Below are positions 17,778 to 26,712 of a stretch of 64,000 nt of DNA, piece after piece. The DNA lies in NCBI RefSeq assembly GCF_007995015.1, contig NZ_VORB01000005.1, positions 124,001 to 188,000 on the forward strand, given 5' to 3'. Within the stretch, counting starts at the first letter, position 1. Each line of letters starts with the position of its first letter. The DNA is from Luteibaculum oceani. Lineage in GTDB: Bacteria > Bacteroidota > Bacteroidia > Flavobacteriales_D > Luteibaculaceae. A program made the translations under genes and the position numbers. The notes under the pieces were generated by a model. It saw nothing but the letters and a program-made list of their open reading frames with translations, was not told the origin of the DNA and did no database searches.

Positions 17778-18130
17778 TCTTCTACAACTATTTTAAAGGG
17801 TGGGACACGAGATTCAACCAAACCAAGATTCGAAACTGTTTCGGCTACATTAGATTGTTGTTTTTTGGTTTCGAGGCGAGAAAAGGTAGAGGTATATTTA
17901 CTTTTCAACTCCTTCACCTCGGTATCCATCTTATATACTTTTCGCACGGTTTTTTCTGCGTAATAACCGTACCCGATATAGATGAACATGATAAAAACAA
18001 GGAAGAGCAAATAAGGCACTTGCTTAAGCACCGACTCTCTCGTCAGGAAACTCCCATTGAGAAAATCGACCAATACACGAGCTAGGGAAACCCCATTGCT
18101 CTTTTTTGTATTTGCCTTAAACGTATTCAT
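17774..18130 (-). CDS. ftsL: FtsL-like small divisome membrane protein
   Basis: 118 residues: cytoplasmic N-terminus of ~40, one membrane helix (~41-60, LLFLVFIMFIYIGYGYY), then a short coiled-coil-like region rich in Lys/Glu (VYKMDTEVKELKSKYTSTFS). Sequence similarity to classical FtsL is weak, but Bacteroidota proteins of this kind between rsmH and ftsI fill its position. Expected to pair with FtsB and FtsQ. Confidence 0.85.
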   Translation of the reverse strand: MNTFKANTKKSNGVSLARVLVDFLNGSFLTRESVLKQVPYLLFLVFIMFIYIGYGYYAEKTVRKVYKMDTEVKELKSKYTSTFSRLETKKQQSNVAETVSNLGLVESRVPPFKIVVEE

Positions 18131-18132
18131 TA

Positions 18133-19059
18133 CTACTGTTTACTCTGTTCTATTTTTTCGGCTACCCGCATTTTTGCACTGGTAGCTCTCGAATTTCTTT
18201 GCATTTCTTCTGGGGTTGGAACAATGGGCTTTGTGGTCAGCGGCTTTAATGGTCGGATTAGGTTTCCGTAGAAATCTTTTTCCTGATCTCCGCTTAAGCT
18301 CCCACTCTTGAAGAAGTTCTTCACCAGCCTATCTTCTAATGAATGATAGGAGATAATAACTGCTCTTCCCTCTGGAGAAAGAATTTCTGGCAGCGACTCC
18401 AGAAACTCCTCTAATACTTTCAGTTCCTCGTTAACCTCTATGCGCAACGCCTGAAAAACCTGAGCCAACAAACTCGCATCGGTTTTACGCTTGCCGAAGA
18501 CTGATTCTACCAGGGCAACCAATTCTCTGGTGGTATTAATAGGCTGCTCGGTTCTTTGAGCAACTATTTTCCTGGCTAAAAGATGGCTCTGTCTTATTTC
18601 GCCATACTTTTTGAATATATCTTTTAAATCGCCCTCAGAATAATCAGCGAGCACCGTTTTTGCGCTCAACTCTTTTTGAGGATTCATTCGCATATCCAAT
18701 TCCGCATCGTAACGAAAGGAAAAACCTCTAGAGGCTTCATCGAACTGGTGAGAAGAAACACCCAAATCGGCTAGCACACCATCAATTTGCTTTACCCCAT
18801 AAAACTTGAGGTACTTCTTAAGGTGTCTAAAATTCTGCTTCACCAAAACAACCCTATCGTCTTTGGGAGCGTTATCCCATGCATCGGGATCTTGATCGAA
18901 AACAACCAATTTACCTTTCGGCCCTAGTTTCTCCAGTATTCCCTTTGCATGACCTCCACCTCCGAGTGTAAGATCCACATAGACCCCATCTGACTTAATT
19001 GCCAAATGTTCCAAAACCTCAAAGAACAATACTGGTATATGATAATTAGGCATCGACAT
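18133..19059 (-). CDS. rsmH: 16S rRNA (cytosine-1402-N4)-methyltransferase RsmH
   Basis: 308 residues (old name MraW). N-terminal YHIPVLFFEVLEHLAIKSDG, SAM-binding DLTLGGGGHAKGIL (~29-42), GVLADLGVSSHQFDEASRGF, and the late ISYHSLEDRLVKNFF motif, all RsmH hallmarks. Methylates C1402 in the ribosomal P site. The start overlaps the mraZ stop by 14 bp; a second Met two codons in is an alternative start. Confidence 0.97.
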   Translation of the reverse strand: MSMPNYHIPVLFFEVLEHLAIKSDGVYVDLTLGGGGHAKGILEKLGPKGKLVVFDQDPDAWDNAPKDDRVVLVKQNFRHLKKYLKFYGVKQIDGVLADLGVSSHQFDEASRGFSFRYDAELDMRMNPQKELSAKTVLADYSEGDLKDIFKKYGEIRQSHLLARKIVAQRTEQPINTTRELVALVESVFGKRKTDASLLAQVFQALRIEVNEELKVLEEFLESLPEILSPEGRAVIISYHSLEDRLVKNFFKSGSLSGDQEKDFYGNLIRPLKPLTTKPIVPTPEEMQRNSRATSAKMRVAEKIEQSKQ

Positions 19060-19510
19060 CTTGGTCTAGTCCTCCCATAACTTCTTCGGACAGCGAAGCG
19101 AAGTCTACATCTTCATCCATAAAGGATTCGTACTTCGCTTTATCCCAGATTTCTATACGCTCACCGTTTCCAATTACGATGACCTCTTTCTCCAATCCCG
19201 CATACTCCATAAGGCGAGGCGGCATATTAATTCTTGCCGAAGCATCCAGCTCTACTGGAGTTGCCCCATTGTTGAAGCGACGAATGAACATGGCGTTCTT
19301 TTTCACAAATCGATTCAATCCTGCTACTTGCTTAGATATTTTTTTCCATTCTTCGGAGGGATACAAAACCAAACAAGCTTCGAAAATGTCTCGATTGAGC
19401 ACAAAGCCCATCTTCTCGGCCTCTCCTAACTGCTTTCGCAAGCCAGAAGGTAAACCTAGACGCCCTTTTGCATCAAGCTTACACTGATATTCTCCGAGAA
19501 GGTTTAACAT
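19046..19510 (-). CDS. mraZ: Transcriptional regulator MraZ
   Basis: 154 residues from the Met at 19510 (MLNLLGEYQCKLDAKGRLGL). The frame runs 21 codons further upstream to a GTG, but that extension would lie across the MraZ operator boxes, so the later start is chosen. Two SpoVT/AbrB-like halves each carry the DxxGRL/ARINMP-type motif (LDAKGRLGLPSGLR and LDASARINMPPRLM). MraZ forms rings and binds tandem TGGG-type boxes in its own promoter, repressing the dcw operon. First gene of the operon. Confidence 0.96.
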   Translation of the reverse strand: MLNLLGEYQCKLDAKGRLGLPSGLRKQLGEAEKMGFVLNRDIFEACLVLYPSEEWKKISKQVAGLNRFVKKNAMFIRRFNNGATPVELDASARINMPPRLMEYAGLEKEVIVIGNGERIEIWDKAKYESFMDEDVDFASLSEEVMGGLDQDVDA

Positions 19511-19548
19511 TGCCACACTAATTCTTATGGTAAAAATACAAAAACTCC

Positions 19549-19573
19549 CCCACTTTCTCCCACTTTTCCCCAC
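19549..19573 (-). promoter_or_regulatory. MraZ operator: three GTGGG boxes at exact 10-bp spacing
   Basis: On the minus strand three GTGGG repeats begin at 19573, 19563 and 19553, each separated by 5 A/G-rich bases. TGGG repeats with 10-bp periodicity are the known MraZ binding pattern. The array ends ~39 bases before the mraZ start, so MraZ would bind at or next to its own promoter. No clear -7 box could be placed. Confidence 0.88.
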
Positions 19574-19757
19574 CTTACCGATTAATGTTTAAAACTTCCT
19601 TTTTGGAAGATTTATTGCGGAGGCCTTAATTTCTTTATCTGATAAAGGTTATAGCCCATTTCAAAATTTTAATTTAACATTGCGCTGTGGAGAAGAATTG
19701 AGGACGAGTAACTCGAATTTTTATTCACCGAGAGTTTTTTTTTGATAATTTACAGGC
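19574..19757. other. Divergent intergenic region between mraZ and the alpha/beta hydrolase gene
   Basis: 184 bases, AT-rich. It must hold at least part of the dcw promoter and that of the hydrolase-engB pair. An AAAACTTCC / GGAAG-type short inverted repeat lies near 19591-19610. No RNA gene or ORF is seen. Confidence 0.5.
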
Positions 19758-20519
19758 ATGGATATCGACATAAAGGAAGAAGGTAAATTCAAGTACATTG
19801 AAGAAGGGGAGGGAGAGAGTCTGATCCTGCTCCACGGATTGTTTGGCGCATTAAGTAATTATCGCGAGGTGCTGGACCACTTTAAGACCCGATTCAAGGT
19901 TTTAATTCCGCTTTTACCCATTTACGAACTACCTGTACTAGAGACAAACGTTAAAAAACTAAGCAAGTACCTAGATCAATTTATTGCTCACAAGGGCCTA
20001 GGCCAGGTTAACCTTTTAGGAAATTCGCTTGGAGGACATGTAGCACTGGTTTATACCGCTAAACATCAAGATCGTGTAGATCGATTAATTTTAACCGGTT
20101 CTTCTGGCTTATACGAAAACGCCATGGGAGGATCCTTCCCGAGAAGAGAGGATAGAGAGTTCATCAAGAAAAAAGTTGCTGAAACCTTTTACGACCCTAA
20201 ACACGCGACTCCAGATTTGGTAGACGAATGTTATGACATTATAAATGATAAGGGTAAGCTAATCCGCATTTTATCTTTGGCGAAATCTGCCATCAGACAT
20301 AATATGGCTAAGGAACTTCCTGAAATTAAAGTTCCAACCTGCCTAATCTGGGGAAAAAACGATAACGTAACCCCTCCAGAAGTAGCAGAAGAATTCAATC
20401 AACTTTTACCCAATTGTAAATTGTATTGGATAGACCAATGTGGCCATGCTCCAATGATGGAGCACCCAAAAACTTTTAATAGCCATTTAGATAGCTGGCT
20501 AGCCGAACATGGAAATTAA
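19758..20519 (+). CDS. Alpha/beta hydrolase
   Basis: 253 residues. LLHGLFGALSNY (24-35, oxyanion region), nucleophile elbow GNSLGG with Ser90, WGKNDNVTPP with the acidic residue, and QCGHAPMMEHP with the catalytic His. Resembles the MhpC/BphD-like branch; substrate unknown. No signal peptide, so cytoplasmic. The last 11 bases overlap engB, so both are probably co-transcribed. This hydrolase-engB-gldCB neighbourhood next to dcw looks like a conserved flavobacterial arrangement. Confidence 0.92.
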   Translation: MDIDIKEEGKFKYIEEGEGESLILLHGLFGALSNYREVLDHFKTRFKVLIPLLPIYELPVLETNVKKLSKYLDQFIAHKGLGQVNLLGNSLGGHVALVYTAKHQDRVDRLILTGSSGLYENAMGGSFPRREDREFIKKKVAETFYDPKHATPDLVDECYDIINDKGKLIRILSLAKSAIRHNMAKELPEIKVPTCLIWGKNDNVTPPEVAEEFNQLLPNCKLYWIDQCGHAPMMEHPKTFNSHLDSWLAEHGN

Positions 20520-21144
20520 AACCGCCACCTTTTTAATATCTCAAGTCGATTATCGTAAATGTCCTACTCCTGTTTATCCGGAGTATGCTTTTATTGGTCG
20601 ATCTAACGTGGGAAAATCTTCGCTAATAAACATGTTAACTGGCAACAGTAAGCTGGCGAAAATTTCTTCCACTCCTGGAAAAACCCAAACCATTAACCAT
20701 TTCATGATTAATGACAATTGGTATTTGGTGGATTTACCGGGCTATGGATATGCAAGAGTTTCCAAAAAAGACAGAACGCGCTTTATGGGGATGAACTACA
20801 ATTACTTGGAGTTCAGAGAAAACCTACAATGCGTTTTTGTACTTATAGACAGCCGGCACGAAGCTCAAAAAAACGATTTAGATTTTCTTGCCTGGTTAGG
20901 TAAAAAAGGAGTCCCCTTTGTAATTGTATTTACCAAAACCGACAAACTTGGTAGCGGAGAGGCCAATAAGAACCTAACCAAATACAAAAAAAAGCTGCTC
21001 ACCCAATGGGAGCAGCTTCCACAAATAATACTCAGCTCTGCCGAAACTGGTCGGGGAAAAGATGAGATTTTAAATCTTATAGAGGAGGTAAACGCAGGAT
21101 TTACTCCGCCCCCTCGTCGTTCCCAGACGGACTCACAATCTTAG
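20509..21144 (+). CDS. engB: Ribosome-biogenesis GTPase EngB/YsxC (YihA)
   Basis: 211 residues. G1 GRSNVGKSS (30-38), G3 DLPGYG, G4 TKTD, and EngB-typical STPGKTQTINHF between them. Needed for assembly of the large ribosomal subunit. The last 44 bases overlap the 3' end of gldC on the other strand, so the two genes converge without a terminator between them. Confidence 0.97.
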   Translation: MEIKTATFLISQVDYRKCPTPVYPEYAFIGRSNVGKSSLINMLTGNSKLAKISSTPGKTQTINHFMINDNWYLVDLPGYGYARVSKKDRTRFMGMNYNYLEFRENLQCVFVLIDSRHEAQKNDLDFLAWLGKKGVPFVIVFTKTDKLGSGEANKNLTKYKKKLLTQWEQLPQIILSSAETGRGKDEILNLIEEVNAGFTPPPRRSQTDSQS

Positions 21145-21454
21145 TTTGCACCCCAAAATAGTGTGCAAAATCGCGCATATCATTACAGATTTGCGCTTCG
21201 TTAGTTGCACGTTCAAAGGTATCTGCCATGCTCAATAAGCTGCGATAAAAGAAGTGCTTCATTTCATCTATGGTCATTTCTTTAGTCCAAAGATCGATAC
21301 GTAGCATGTTCTCTTCCTTCTTATCCCAAACCGAAAGTAGCAGTGCTTTGGCATCGCTATCAATCCCCTCTAACTCTGCCTTCCAATTAATATTTTCGGG
21401 TACGTGATTTTCATCCGTACTCACCGTAAGCTCTATTTTAGAATCTTTTCCCAT
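21101..21454 (-). CDS. gldC: Gliding motility protein GldC
   Basis: 117 residues, no signal peptide. SKIELTVSTDENHVPENINW near the N-terminus and DLWTKEMTIDEMKHFFYRSL with DTFERATNE in the C-terminal half match GldC. In Flavobacterium johnsoniae GldC is small, cytoplasmic and supports efficient gliding together with GldB. It starts 2 bases after the gldB stop. Confidence 0.93.
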   Translation of the reverse strand: MGKDSKIELTVSTDENHVPENINWKAELEGIDSDAKALLLSVWDKKEENMLRIDLWTKEMTIDEMKHFFYRSLLSMADTFERATNEAQICNDMRDFAHYFGVQTKIVSPSGNDEGAE

Positions 21455-21456
21455 TA

Positions 21457-22488
21457 CTATTTATTAAACGATTTAGGATTAAAGGACTTTAAGATGTCCT
21501 GCTCATTTTTTTGTTCTACTATTTCTTTCAAGGTCAGATTATCGTGCTCATCGGCATAGTCTTTAAGCATTTGCCAGCCAATAATCCACCCCAAACGAGG
21601 CGCCGATTCCGATCCAAATTCATTGGTAAACGGACCGTCCATTACATATTTATTAATTTCTCGTGCATTGGTACTAAACAATTGGTTCTTAGAAACAATA
21701 TGCTTCCAAACTCCGTGCATATTATCTTCGGCCCAACGCATACGTTCTTCTTCCAACTTAAAAAGATCTTCAATTTTTGCCTGGGGGAATGCTTGTTCTA
21801 GAACCAACATTACTTTCCCATAAAAAACCATTTCGTGTAAAAGGTCTTTATTGAAATAGTAGTCGTTGTACATTCGATTTAACAACCAGCCTTTAACCGC
21901 ATCGTAGGCAATGTATTTCTTATCCATACCCTGCCTTTTGTACAGGGGGAAATTATTGGGAGGAAGCATTTTTACGTAGCGACTTTCAGGATTTAGAAAC
22001 CACTCCAATCCTAACCCTATAAATTCTTTATGCGGATATACCGCAATATTAAATCCAGAATTAAAGCACACGATATTGGGTGTATTTAACTCAGGGAAAA
22101 AATACTGGACCCGCAAAATGGCATTTCCCAGCTCCTGATAGACTTCGTTGAAATCTTGATATTCTGCATCGATTTCTAGCTGTAGTCCCTGCCAAAGGGT
22201 ATCCGAAGAAAATTGTTGTAACCTAAAAGCAGCAAGACTGTCCTCGGGGTATCCAACACGCATAATTTCTGAGGTGTAAATGGGAAAAAAGCTTGGCAAT
22301 TCTGCTTCTTTTAACTTAAGCCACTCACTTAAATTACCGTCCTGGGTTGCTTGGAATAATTCTTTATCAATTCTAAAAACCTTCGCATTGAAAGATTGGT
22401 TATCTATATTAGCCTCAAAGCGATTATTTTCGCAGGATACAAACCCAATGAAAAAGCAAGCAATTAATACGTTAACCCAAAATTTCAT
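21457..22488 (-). CDS. gldB: Gliding motility lipoprotein GldB
   Basis: 343 residues from the Met at 22488 (MKFWVNVLIACFFIGFVSC). The lipobox ends at Cys19, so it is exported and lipidated. The upstream in-frame start (MNWDII) is rejected because it would spoil the signal peptide. FFPELNTPNIVCFNSGFNIA, FLNPESRYVKMLPP and the late LGWIIGWQMLKDYA are GldB-like. In F. johnsoniae gldB mutants do not glide. The start codon overlaps, head to head, that of the barrel gene on the other strand. Confidence 0.93.
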   Translation of the reverse strand: MKFWVNVLIACFFIGFVSCENNRFEANIDNQSFNAKVFRIDKELFQATQDGNLSEWLKLKEAELPSFFPIYTSEIMRVGYPEDSLAAFRLQQFSSDTLWQGLQLEIDAEYQDFNEVYQELGNAILRVQYFFPELNTPNIVCFNSGFNIAVYPHKEFIGLGLEWFLNPESRYVKMLPPNNFPLYKRQGMDKKYIAYDAVKGWLLNRMYNDYYFNKDLLHEMVFYGKVMLVLEQAFPQAKIEDLFKLEEERMRWAEDNMHGVWKHIVSKNQLFSTNAREINKYVMDGPFTNEFGSESAPRLGWIIGWQMLKDYADEHDNLTLKEIVEQKNEQDILKSFNPKSFNK

Positions 22489-22492
22489 GATT

Positions 22493-23137
22493 ATGTCCCA
22501 GTTCAAGCCCGCAAAATTCTTAAAAATTAGCGCAATAGCTACTCTGATGCTGTTAATTTATCTACCATCTAAAGCTCAGGACAAGCCTTTTAGACTTGGC
22601 TTACATTTTAGCCCAAACTTTGGTTGGTTAAAAACGGATAGCGACCAATTCGAAAACGACGGCTCTGTTTTTAATTACTCGTACGGATTGATTACCGAAT
22701 TGAATTTTGGAGCGAATAACAACTATGCGCTTTTAAGTGGATTAAATGTATTTAACCAAAGCGGAGCCATTAAATCTGGAGACACACTTCAGGTAAAACA
22801 AAAGGTTCAGTTTATAGAGCTACCAACAGTTATTAAGCTAAAATCTAACGAGGTTGGTTACATGACCTATTTCGGGAAGTTTGGTTTGAGTAACAAATTT
22901 AAGATTGCAGGTGAGCAGGAAGTTGGAGATAGCAAAATCAACAATAAATCCGACCTATTATTCTTCTCAGCGAGCTTACTTGTGGGTATTGGTGCTGAAT
23001 ATAATTTAAGTGGAAACACCAGTTTTGTGGCTGGTTTAGATTTTCACAATGGCTTCACCAACTTGTACAAGAAAAAGGCCGACGAGCCTAGCGTAAAGCC
23101 ATATAACATTACCGTATCCCTAGGAATTTTATTCTAA
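22493..23137 (+). CDS. Outer-membrane beta-barrel protein (PorT/OMP_b-brl family)
   Basis: 214 residues from ATG 22493; an ATG at 22487 adds two residues. The frame is open 200 bases further upstream, but there it is antisense to gldB. A clear signal peptide (MSQFKPAKFLKISAIATLML through LPSKAQ, cleavage after AQ) is followed by short amphipathic strands with alternating aromatics, ending in TVSLGILF, a barrel-type C-terminus. Pfam-type family is the general OMP beta-barrel group that includes PorT; a specific T9SS role cannot be claimed. Followed 12 bases later by nadE. Confidence 0.85.
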   Translation: MSQFKPAKFLKISAIATLMLLIYLPSKAQDKPFRLGLHFSPNFGWLKTDSDQFENDGSVFNYSYGLITELNFGANNNYALLSGLNVFNQSGAIKSGDTLQVKQKVQFIELPTVIKLKSNEVGYMTYFGKFGLSNKFKIAGEQEVGDSKINNKSDLLFFSASLLVGIGAEYNLSGNTSFVAGLDFHNGFTNLYKKKADEPSVKPYNITVSLGILF

Positions 23138-23149
23138 AATCCAGCATTG

Positions 23150-24790
23150 ATGAAATTCGCCCTAGCGCAACTTAATTTCCACATCGGGAATTTTACAGAG
23201 AATCGAAATAAGATCATTGAGAACATCAAAAAAGCCAAGGGAGAGGGAGCAGATGTGGTCCTTTTCCCAGAACTGGCCATTTCTGGTTATCCGGCCAGAG
23301 ACTTCTTAGATTTCGATCATTTTGTGCAGTGTTGCCTAGGAGAAATGGAAACCATTGCTAAAGAATGCATTGGAATTACTGCCATAGTTGGGGGACCCGA
23401 TTTCAACAAGGATTCCAGAGGAAAAGACCTTAAAAATTCTGCTTTTGTATTGGCAGATGGAAAAATTCAATCGAAGCATCAAAAAATGTTGTTACCCAAC
23501 TACGACGTTTTTGATGAATACCGATATTTCGAACCATCAAAGTCGGTTTACCCCACCGAAATAAACGGTGAAACTTGGGCCATAACAATATGTGAGGATA
23601 TATGGGATTTAAAACCCGATTCTCAATATGCTATCCACCCTTTGGAAGAGCTTTTTAGGAAAAGCAAGATAATGGGGGTAATAAACATTGCCAGTTCTCC
23701 CTTTTCTGATGTACAAAGAGAGGAGCGACTAGAAACTGTAAAGGCGGTTTACGACCAGTATAAAGTACCCGTGATTTATGTAAACCAGGTTGGTGCACAA
23801 ACGGAATTAATTTTTGACGGTGGTTCCTGCGTAATAAACGAAAACGGGAAATTAATCGAAGGTCCCTACTTTAAAGAACAGCTCCTTTTCTGGGAAAATA
23901 AAAGCGATCGATTCTCAAATTTCGAGGAAGAGAAGCAAATAGAGCGAATAGAGCGAATTCACCAGGGGCTACTTCTGGGGATTAAGGACTATTTCCGAAA
24001 ACTAGGGTTTAAAAGCGCAATTCTTGGCTTATCTGGCGGTATAGATTCTGCCGTAACCTTGGCACTTGCTGTTGAAGCACTTGGAAAAGAAAATGTGACT
24101 GCGGTATTAATGCCTTCAGAATTTTCAAGTGACCACTCGGTAAGTGACTCCGAAGAAATGGTAAATATATTGGGGTGTAATTCATACAAACTTCCCATAA
24201 AAGAAGGTTACCACGCACTATTGGGAACCCTTAAAGAACCATTTTCCGAAACCGATTTTGGTTTGGCGGAAGAAAACTTGCAGGCGAGAATAAGAGGGGT
24301 ACTTCTTATGGCCATCAGCAATAAACAAGGTCAAATTTTACTAAACACTTCCAATAAAAGTGAGATTGCAGTCGGTTTTGGCACCTTGTATGGAGACATG
24401 TGTGGTGGAATTTCTGTAATTGGAGATGTGTACAAAACCGATGTTTATCGACTTGCACGTCATCTGAACAAAAATGGAGTGGTAATTCCGGAAAATATAA
24501 TTACTAAAGCACCCTCGGCTGAACTTAGACCTGATCAATTGGATAGCGACCGACTTCCCGATTATGACACTTTAGATTCGATTCTAAAACTGTACATCGA
24601 AGAAACTCAAGACATCAATGCGATCATTAGAGCTTTAACTGAAACGGATGAAGCCACTATTCGCAAAACGCTTAAGCTGGTTAATATTAACGAATACAAA
24701 CGCCATCAGACCCCTCCTATTTTAAGAGTAACCAAAAAGGCATTTGGCCAAGGCAGAAGAATGCCCATAGTTGCTAAGTATTTGGGATAA
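23150..24790 (+). CDS. nadE: Glutamine-dependent NAD+ synthetase
   Basis: 546 residues from ATG 23150 (a TTG one codon earlier is ignored). Two domains: N-terminal nitrilase-type glutaminase with FPELAISGYP (Glu), KMLLPNYDVFDEYRYF (Lys) and ITICEDIW (Cys), and the C-terminal synthetase with ILGLSGGIDSAVTLALA (P-loop) and LNTSNKSEIAVGFGTLYGD. Converts deamido-NAD to NAD using ammonia channelled from glutamine. Confidence 0.97.
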   Translation: MKFALAQLNFHIGNFTENRNKIIENIKKAKGEGADVVLFPELAISGYPARDFLDFDHFVQCCLGEMETIAKECIGITAIVGGPDFNKDSRGKDLKNSAFVLADGKIQSKHQKMLLPNYDVFDEYRYFEPSKSVYPTEINGETWAITICEDIWDLKPDSQYAIHPLEELFRKSKIMGVINIASSPFSDVQREERLETVKAVYDQYKVPVIYVNQVGAQTELIFDGGSCVINENGKLIEGPYFKEQLLFWENKSDRFSNFEEEKQIERIERIHQGLLLGIKDYFRKLGFKSAILGLSGGIDSAVTLALAVEALGKENVTAVLMPSEFSSDHSVSDSEEMVNILGCNSYKLPIKEGYHALLGTLKEPFSETDFGLAEENLQARIRGVLLMAISNKQGQILLNTSNKSEIAVGFGTLYGDMCGGISVIGDVYKTDVYRLARHLNKNGVVIPENIITKAPSAELRPDQLDSDRLPDYDTLDSILKLYIEETQDINAIIRALTETDEATIRKTLKLVNINEYKRHQTPPILRVTKKAFGQGRRMPIVAKYLG

Positions 24791-24844
24791 GCTTAATTTA
24801 AGCTTCACATTTCGTATTTGGTATTCAACTACCTTAGCGGCCTC

Positions 24845-26539
24845 ATGAAATCAATGGATCTGTTTTTTATCGTACTCAAGTGTTTTGGTGCCCTAGCCCT
24901 ATTTATCTATGGGATGAAAACCATGAGTGAGGGTATCCAAAAACTCGCAGGTAAAAATTTAAGATCCACCCTAAATAGACTAACCAACAATAGGGTAACC
25001 AGTATTTTCACTGGTCTGCTAACCACTGGTCTAGTTCAATCTTCTAGTGCTATTAGTGTTCTGGTAGTAGGATTTGTACATGCTGGAATAATAAAATTAC
25101 GCCAGGCAATGGGTGTAATTATGGGAGCCAACATTGGGACCACTTCTACTGCAGTTTTGGTAACAGCGCTTGGTTTTACCAACTACTCCATTAATACACT
25201 GGCTTTACCTATGGTAGCCTTGGGGCTTCCATTATTATTTTCTAAAAAAGACTCTCATAGATCTCTTTCTTCATTTCTTATTGGGTTTAGTATTCTGTTG
25301 CTTTCTATAGAGTTTCTACGCGATGCAATTCCCGGAATTGACCTAGATGCTGTTTCTTTTGTAGAGAACATTTCTTCAGCGTGGTGGCTATCCTCGATCG
25401 CGTTTATCCTTACAGGATTCATTTTAACACTCTTACTTCAATCGTCTAGTGCCACTATGGCTTTAACCCTGGTACTATGCGAGCAAGAAGCCATTACGTT
25501 AGAATTTGCTGGTTTAATGGTAGTAGGGGCAAACATTGGGACAACGATTACAGCAAATATTGCCGCAGTTATTGCCAATGCACATGGTAAGCGGGTTGCA
25601 CGTTTCCATAGCCTATTTAATATTATTGGAGCGCTTTGGTTTGTGCCGGCCTTGGCATGGATGATCAGGGTAGTAACCAATGGTATTCATTCTTTTAATC
25701 TGGGAATGGAAATGGGCTTTGAAATTGAGAAGTGGATTTTAGTGATCCTTCATATCAGTTTCAATGTCATCACGACCTTACTCATTATCCCGTTTGTTCC
25801 AGCCCTTGAATCTTGGCTAGAGAAATGGATACAACCGAAAACGGCCAAAGACGAAAAATACAGTCTTGAATACATAGATAGTGGGGTAATGAAAACCCCA
25901 GAACTGGCACTTTTAGAGGTAACCAGAGAGATCACCAAATTGGCCAAGGAGTCGGCAGCCAATTGCAAAAAGGTAAGCCGATTGTTGGAGACCACGGATA
26001 GAGCCATTCAGGAGGAGATTTTGGCGGAAATTAGGCAGCACGAAGCGGCAACCGACAAGGCGGAGGAGGAAGTCACCAAATACTTATCTCGCTTAACGGA
26101 AGACGTTATTTCTAATGAGACTTCTCTAAAGGTTGGAAGACTTTTAAGCATCATTAATGATATAGAAACCATTGGAGATTTGTACTACCAAATCACCAAG
26201 ATATTTGATCGCAAAATTGAGAAGGAAATTTACTTTTTGCCCAATCAAAGAGATGGGATTAAGTCTATGATAGACCTATTGGAAGAGGCAAATCAGTTAA
26301 TGATTAACAACATGCTTCACCAAGAAGGTAGAACCGACAACTTGGAACACGCATACCGACTGGAAAGCGCCATTAACAAAAAGCGAAATAGCTTAAGAAA
26401 GCTGCACCTTAAAGGCATAGAATCTGGTGATTTCAACATTAAAAGCGCCATGGTTTTTAGCGAATTATACACCAGTATAGAGCGTATTGGGGATCATGTC
26501 CTTAAAATTAATGAGGCCCATGCTGGCATTATGTCCTAG
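24845..26539 (+). CDS. Na+/phosphate cotransporter (NptA/PNaS family) with a PhoU-like tail
   Basis: 564 residues from ATG 24845; a TTG nine codons upstream is unlikely. The membrane part shows two inverted-repeat signatures, LTTGLVQSSSAISVLVVGFV and LTLLLQSSSATMALTLVLC, with QSSSA in each, and GANIGTT twice, as in type II Na/Pi symporters. The cytoplasmic C-terminal ~220 residues are helical and PhoU-like, suggesting phosphate-dependent control. Imports phosphate with sodium. Confidence 0.93.
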   Translation: MKSMDLFFIVLKCFGALALFIYGMKTMSEGIQKLAGKNLRSTLNRLTNNRVTSIFTGLLTTGLVQSSSAISVLVVGFVHAGIIKLRQAMGVIMGANIGTTSTAVLVTALGFTNYSINTLALPMVALGLPLLFSKKDSHRSLSSFLIGFSILLLSIEFLRDAIPGIDLDAVSFVENISSAWWLSSIAFILTGFILTLLLQSSSATMALTLVLCEQEAITLEFAGLMVVGANIGTTITANIAAVIANAHGKRVARFHSLFNIIGALWFVPALAWMIRVVTNGIHSFNLGMEMGFEIEKWILVILHISFNVITTLLIIPFVPALESWLEKWIQPKTAKDEKYSLEYIDSGVMKTPELALLEVTREITKLAKESAANCKKVSRLLETTDRAIQEEILAEIRQHEAATDKAEEEVTKYLSRLTEDVISNETSLKVGRLLSIINDIETIGDLYYQITKIFDRKIEKEIYFLPNQRDGIKSMIDLLEEANQLMINNMLHQEGRTDNLEHAYRLESAINKKRNSLRKLHLKGIESGDFNIKSAMVFSELYTSIERIGDHVLKINEAHAGIMS

Positions 26540-26712
26540 GCAGTTTCGAATATCCTACTCACCTATCTTTCTAAGTGACAATAATTAGTAATCAAGCTCT
26601 TCAAGGGGGATTGATTATTTATTGCTTACCTAGAACTTTTGCCAAAAACAAAAAAGGCTAGCTAAATAATTAGCAAGCCTCTTTTTCTTAGTGTTGATTC
26701 TCGAATCCTAAT
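26540..26712. other. Convergent spacer
   Basis: 173 bases between the symporter stop and the LruC-protein stop. Apart from the terminator at 26650-26686 nothing is recognised. Confidence 0.5.
26650..26686 (-). terminator. Terminator of the LruC-domain gene (possibly bidirectional)
   Basis: Interrupted stem AGGCT.GCTAA / TTAGC.AGCCT with one A-A mismatch, flanked by A-rich and T-rich runs on both sides. Confidence 0.78.

Noticed and set aside
19511-19573. Longer mraZ start (GTG at 19573)
   Set aside because: Would translate through the MraZ operator boxes; MLNLLGEYQCKLD at 19510 matches family N-termini.
22280-22486. Upstream extension of the barrel gene
   Set aside because: 69 codons antisense to gldB; the signal peptide begins only at 22487/22493.
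24791-24806. Palindrome GCTTAATTTAAGC behind nadE as a terminator
   Set aside because: Short AT-rich stem and no T run; more likely read-through into the symporter gene.
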